Shown piece by piece: positions 8,620 to 12,804 of a stretch of DNA of 12,804 nt. This DNA comes from Cerioporus squamosus (lineage: Eukaryota > Basidiomycota > Agaricomycetes > Polyporales > Polyporaceae), in contig JABYQS010000808.1 in the NCBI GenBank assembly GCA_022592435.1, positions 1 to 12,804 of the forward strand, in the 5' to 3' direction. Both the position numbers and the translations under genes were made by a program. The notes under the pieces were generated by a model, which worked only from the letters and a program-made list of their open reading frames with translations, made no database searches and was not told the DNA's origin. The stretch's first letter is position 1; each line of letters begins with the position of its first letter.

Positions 8620-9676
8620 GCCGGGCTAAGGTACGATGTTGCAATTTGGCAGGCTGCAGCGAATGGGACCGCGCGCGCGACGACCAATACGTCCGGCAGA
8701 AGCACACAGGGCTGCGCTTCGCGTTGTCTCCGAGACGGTGCGCTGCAGACGATCCAGCCACGCGGGTGCCATATGTGACTGTCGCTGTGCTTGAAGCTTC
8801 GGAACAGGACAAAGACGAGGCGGGGGACGGCCCGCCCGAGGTTTGGGTGCTTCCCTGCAGGTGTCATGGTTAGCCTGGGAGAAGGCAGTGAGGGCGTGCC
8901 GGTACTTACGGTAACTCACCGGCGTGGCTCGCTCCGATGATATAGCACGAATTAGGTTTCGCGCGAGGCTCGTTAGTTGAATGCGCATTGCGCCGACTCT
9001 AGCCTGTTCACGATATGATAACAGCTTCCCGCTCTGCAGAAAGTCTGCAGCCCGCCGACCGAGGTCGGGAGCTGCGTGGGGCAAGTTCATCAATGACAGA
9101 AGCCTCTCGCAGGAATACCTTGGAGGCAAGGAAGCCAGAAGCGTATGCTTCCCATCGACATGTCACCGAGTCGATGCTAAATGCATGACAACTCCTGCAA
9201 GGCGGAGAGACTTCTGGGCCGCAGTGCTATGTAGCAACCTTCGAGCCAGCCGACTCTGTCAGAACTGGCGACGACTGCCAGTGACATGTCCGACACCGGA
9301 CAGCCCACAACTCACTAGTCACTATCCGTGGCTCACGGAGGACGGATCAGGAGAGAGGCTTCGGAGCGCACCTGCAGATGTGCGCCTTCCCCGAGAAGTT
9401 CCCTCAGCCTGACCGCGACTTGAGATCACCGGCGAAGCTTACGAGGCGTATGTGCCTGACAGTAACTTGAATCTCGATACACTGCACCTCGGAAGAGACC
9501 AACCCACTGCGGCCAGCCATATGATGGTTAGTAGCTCACGACAGGCCGAGCGAGCAAAAAATGGATTGATCGACACATACCTGCATAAGCGGAGGGTGCA
9601 ACCAATCTGTGATACCAGAGCAAGATAGCATGTATTGATACAACATCCAACACGCAAGACAGGCACCTCGTGCACA
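8620..9676. other. Intergenic region between 7TM gene and eIF3g; no gene recognised
   Basis: Open frames on both strands (for example plus 8981-9412 and minus 8626-9129) show no recognisable motifs. On the minus strand there are splice-like signals (donors GTGAGT and GTAAGT near 8910-8925, an acceptor CCCAG near 8879), so a spliced 5'UTR of the 7TM gene or an unrecognised small transcript is possible. The portion just below 9677 should contain the eIF3g 3'UTR. Confidence 0.4.
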
Positions 9677-10908
9677 TCACCGCTGTTCCCGCGGTTCTAT
9701 AGCATATGGGGTCAACGCCCGAACATCTCCGATTAAATGAAAGAGGACGTACGTGACCACTGGACGCTCAAGATCAGGTTGTCGTATCCACGGCCGTGCA
9801 TCTTCTCCATTGCCCGCTGCGCAACCGCCTTCTCCTCGAAGCTGACGAACGCGAAGCCCTTACCCGCCCCCGTCTCGCGGTCGCGACCGACGTAGACACG
9901 AGCAACCCGTCCAAAGGCGCCGAACAGCTCGCGGAGGTCGTTCTCCTGGGTATCTTCGGAAATGTTCGTGACGCGCAGTGTGGGCAGGTCGTCGCGCGAA
10001 CCGCCGGGCCGTCCCATAGCCTCTCCAGGACCACGTCCTCCGCCACGCATGGATGGAGGCACGTACTTCCCGCCAACACTCGCGGCTGGGGCAGCGGCGC
10101 CGGGCTCTGCCGGTGTGCCCGTGTCGTCCAGGCCAGCGGGGGGTGTTTCTGACCGGCGTGTTAGGCAGGCTCTGCAGACATGGCGACAACAAACTAGACA
10201 TACCGGCGCCATCCAGACCCGACAATGACTCCTTGTAGGGACACTTTGCGGTAAAGTGATCGCCCTTGCACAGACGACAGATAACCTTGCCCGCACCGGC
10301 CTTCGCGAGATTGACCTTGACGGTCTGCTCCTGGGACTCTTCCTTGGCGGCAGCCTGGGGACGCAGAGGACACAATTGGCATATTGGCGAAGACGTGCAA
10401 CTGCGGGTCACATACCTTGTTCCCGGGGCTCAACTTCAGCGACACATTCTCTCCCACCGTTGTTGTAGCGCGATCAGGTCCGGGCTTGTTACCCTTCTCC
10501 TGACCAAACTTCGCCCAGTTCTTCCTCTCCGCGACGCTGTGATCTACGACTGCTTTCTGCAGGACTCGCTTGATCTTGCGTGTGATCTACATGGGAAGAT
10601 CCGCCGTATAGTGGAGGTCGGAACGACAAGGAGGGAAAGATACACACCTTCACTTTCTTCCCTTCATCGTTGATGGTGTACTCCACGGTGGTACGGATGC
10701 CATTCTCATCAATGTAATCTTCACCCTTGGGTTGCTTGGGCTGCTCTGGAAAGGAGACCTTCGGATGAATATCCCAACGGACCGGAGGGCAATCTGTCTC
10801 ACCAAGCTCGTCGACATCGTCCGCCCAGGACGTTTTAGGTGCGCTGCGCAATGGTCAGCATGCTATACTCGCCGTAAGAAAGAACCATCAAACGTACGCG
10901 CTGGCCAT
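9677..10908 (-). CDS. TIF35: Eukaryotic translation initiation factor 3 subunit G (6 exons)
   Basis: RNA-binding subunit of eIF3, which promotes scanning and reinitiation on the 40S ribosome in the cytoplasm; it normally partners eIF3i. Exons are 10908-10898, 10843-10648, 10586-10416, 10354-10204, 10148-9753 and 9696-9677. Introns of 54-61 nt are all in phase, giving 314 aa, close to the fungal norm. The N-terminus MASAAPKTSWADDVDELGE is typical of eIF3g. A CCHC zinc-binding motif is at residues 152-164 (C152, C155, H159, C164; CRLCKGDHFTAKC). A Gly/Pro/Ala-rich linker follows. The RRM spans about 231-308, with RNP2 LRVTNI (234-239) and RNP1 KGFAFVSF (273-280). The C-terminus WSQPREQR comes from a 20-nt last exon and matches the conserved family ending. 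The first exon is only 11 nt. The gene is divergent from COG7. Confidence 0.96.
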
Positions 10909-11000
10909 GGTGGTGATGGGGGAGGAGAGGATAGAGGCTGCTTCAAGTTTACCTTGCCGATGCTCAGCAAGCAAAAATCTGGCCAAGTCACGCCTTGTGT

Positions 11001-11026
11001 GACCTTACTTACTAAAAAGTAAGGTC
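11001..11026. repeat. Inverted repeat (10-bp arms, 6-nt loop) in the divergent promoter
   Basis: GACCTTACTT (11001-11010) is the exact reverse complement of AAGTAAGGTC (11017-11026), with ACTAAA between. It sits about 93 bp from the eIF3g start codon. It may be a shared regulatory site or a structural element; no factor is assigned. Confidence 0.55.
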
Positions 11027-11147
11027 GTGGGAACTAGTCTGGTCAACACGGTCACAGAGCTTCACTGACGTTCCCTCGGACCTCCACCTCGACGCCGTCG
11101 CACCCTCTGTCACTCGATGTATTGAGCATACCCCTCACAGCCCAGTG

Positions 11148-11170
11148 ATGGCAAGGAACACTGCGGCACA
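11148..11170 (+). other. Candidate first exon of COG7
   Basis: ATG GCA AGG ... GCA CA reads 23 nt up to a donor GTGAGC at 11171. A 60-nt intron with a possible branch site (TTGAC) would end at TTCAG (11226-11230). Splicing joins the COG7 frame at 11231 without a stop and reads through to the conserved region, adding about 25 residues before LASSSDV. Without it, the COG7 frame has no ATG between the upstream in-frame TGA (about 11211) and the conserved part. The extra residues are not typical of the family, so this remains tentative. Confidence 0.35.
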
Positions 11171-11279
11171 GTGAGCAGAAGGTTGTTAGTCCCCTGTTTC
11201 GCTATTGACATCCTGAACGTCCGAATTCAGGAAATACCTCAACGGCACGTCCGGTGATGCCGACGAAACCTCACATACC

Positions 11280-12804
11280 TTGGCATCCTCCTCTGATGTC
11301 TTAAGGACTCTAGAAGAGCAGCCAGATGTGGTCTCCTGGATCAACGACATCCTCGGTGTGTCCGAAGAACCCACGGACACCGAGCGGTCCGCTGCGCTCA
11401 CGGAGCTCGACCGACGCGTTTCGCAGCTAGTTGGAACATTGGAGATCTCCTCGGAGGATACCTCTGCTGAGGTCGACCGGTTGATTGAGGACATCTCCCG
11501 CGGTGCGTCTCGACTCACATACGACCTCCACTTCATGCGCGAGAGCGCGCTGTCTCTGCAAGGCATCCTACACACCGTCGAGTCCAAGTCGAAGTCCTCT
11601 CTGGGAGCGGAGACGGATGCCGCGCTGGAGAAGTTGCATCACCTCGACACCGTTAAGCGGAATATGGAGGCGACGCGGGAGGTTCTACGCGAAGCAGAGA
11701 GCTGGAGTACCCTAGAGAGCGATGTCACGTCTCTGCTTGGCGAGAAGAACTACGAGAAGGCTGCGGAACGTTTATCGGAGGCATCCAGAGCATGGCCGTA
11801 TTCGAGAATACCCCGGAGTACGAGAGCAGGAGAACTCTCATGGTCAGCTTGCAGAACCAGCTGGAGGCTTCCCTTAGCTCCGACTTGGTCGCTGCTGTCA
11901 ACTCGCAAGACGTCGCGGTGTGTCGCAACTACTTCTCCATCTTCAGGAACATCCAACGCGAGTCGGAGTTCCGCAATTACTACTACGGCTCTCGGCGCGG
12001 ACCCCTGGTCGAGGAATGGCAGCGTGCTCAACTACGCGACTGTGACCTAGGATCGCCTATCGAACCCTCCTCTCTCACATTCGCAACCTACCTCCCCTCC
12101 TTCTACTCATCTTTCCTTGCCATCCTGCAAACTGAGCGAACATCTGTTCCCGCCATCTTCCCTGATCCTCGACCAACCCTCTCCCCCTCATCACCTCTAC
12201 CTTGTCCGCACTCCAGCCATCCTTCTCACAGCGACTCGAAGCGCTGTCCACTCATTATGGTGCCGTAGCGCTACCTCAATTAATCGCTGCCTACCGTGCT
12301 ACCGGGACTTTGCGTTGTCTGCTGACAAGATATTGGGAAAGTCAGCTACGACCCCCCCATCCCTGGTGATGGTGACAAGCCGCCTGGTGCGCACCTCCGT
12401 CGCCGATCCTCCGCCCGAATGTCATTGTCGATGTCACGGCGCGTTGGTCTCACCGTGCTTCCATCAGTGGAACGGCGCTCTGGTGCCTCCTACGCTCGAC
12501 TGGGACAAGAGCTCTTCGAGCCGTTTGTCGACTTCCAGGTCGACTACGCCACGCTGGAGACACGCTTTGTAGAAGATGCGCTGAAGACTGCCCTGTCGGC
12601 CGAGACTCGCGGACGGACGGACCACGCACGCTTGCTGCGAGAGCGGGCGGTGGATATTCGGGGTTGCGGAGGAGGCCATCGCGCGATGCACCGCATTCAC
12701 ACATGGGTACGGCGCATTGGGTCTCGTCCAGTCTGCGATCGTCTTTTCGCCGCCTTCGCAGACGCGTCCAAGGTGGAGATTCACCAGGCGGAGTGGTCAG
12801 ACCG
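11280..12804 (+). pseudogene. COG7: Conserved oligomeric Golgi complex subunit 7 (COG7), 5' part, frame broken, runs off right edge
   Basis: COG7 is a lobe-B subunit of the COG tethering complex for retrograde intra-Golgi vesicles. Recognisable stretches are DVVSWINDILG, LDRRVSQLVGTLEISSEDTSAEVDRL, SLQGILHTVES, EKLHHLDTVKRNMEATREVL, MAVFENTPEYESRRTLMVSLQNQLEASL, ESEFRNYYYGSRRGPLVEEWQ, SVPAIFPDPRPTL, GDGDKPPGAHLRRRSS, ELFEPFVDFQVDYATLE, ARLLRERAVDI and AIARCTAFTHGYGALGLVQ. These lie in different frames, with switches near 11788, 12185, 12309, 12336, 12656 and 12746, and possibly a compensating pair at about 12460-12510. Five of the six look like the loss of one base. No GT-AG intron explains them. 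The codon where a typical family member would start is TTG (11280) in the context ACCTTGGCA, one base from ACCATGG. Either this is a real pseudogene, or the sequence is low-quality and the gene is intact. The C-terminal part lies beyond the window. Confidence 0.85.

Larger units (their letters stand above)
10909..11279. promoter_or_regulatory. Divergent promoter region of eIF3g and COG7
   Basis: About 370 bp separates the eIF3g ATG from the start of recognisable COG7 sequence, so both promoters must lie here. The only distinct element I see is the inverted repeat at 11001-11026. I saw no clear TATA box for either gene, which is common for housekeeping genes. Confidence 0.5.

Noticed and set aside
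8981..9412. 143-codon plus-strand frame between the 7TM gene and eIF3g
   Set aside because: No domain, no splice support and no similarity I recognise; composition is consistent with chance in GC-rich DNA.
1..12804. tRNA or rRNA genes, CRISPR arrays, transposase genes, telomeric repeats
   Set aside because: No T-loop-like pattern with matching stems, no regularly spaced direct repeats, no transposase motifs and no telomere arrays were seen on either strand.

Overview
The window is nuclear DNA from a filamentous basidiomycete, most likely an Agaricomycete. Four genes resolve into multi-exon models with short GT-AG introns (about 52-99 nt) whose phases all agree. The sequence is GC-rich. A seven-transmembrane family known from basidiomycetes is present, together with ordinary eukaryotic housekeeping genes. 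I saw no prokaryotic-style operons, CRISPR array, tRNA, rRNA or transposase.

Layout. 1-230 (minus): first exon of a broken tandem copy of a short-chain dehydrogenase/reductase (SDR), running off the left edge. About 240-1690: intergenic. 1693-2926 (minus): the intact SDR copy, a 4-exon GRE2/dihydroflavonol-reductase-like oxidoreductase of 349 aa. The duplication includes the promoter (TATA box plus conserved upstream blocks); the intact copy carries an extra ~300 bp upstream segment. About 3240-4897: intergenic. 4898-5712 (minus): 4-exon UBL3/MUB-type membrane-anchored ubiquitin-fold protein of 200 aa with a cysteine-rich CaaX-like tail. About 5800-7074: no recognisable gene, with a pyrimidine-rich tract. 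7075-8351 (minus): 5-exon basidiomycete 7TM protein of 327 aa, with a possible extra 5' exon at 8567-8614. About 8620-9676: no recognisable gene. 9677-10908 (minus): 6-exon translation initiation factor eIF3 subunit G of 314 aa. 10909-11279: divergent promoter region with a perfect 10-bp inverted repeat. 11280-12804 (plus): 5' part of the Golgi tethering subunit COG7, running off the right edge. Its protein similarity is clear, but the reading frame is broken at least six times.

The genes do not form a pathway. eIF3g (translation initiation), COG7 (retrograde Golgi traffic) and UBL3 (membrane-associated ubiquitin-fold protein) are conserved housekeeping functions. The SDR pair and the 7TM protein belong to families that expand in basidiomycetes. 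The main points to check are the tandem SDR duplication with one copy disabled by an apparent 2-nt deletion, and the run of small indels in COG7, which reflects either real pseudogenisation or uncorrected sequencing error. I found no convincing new biological system.
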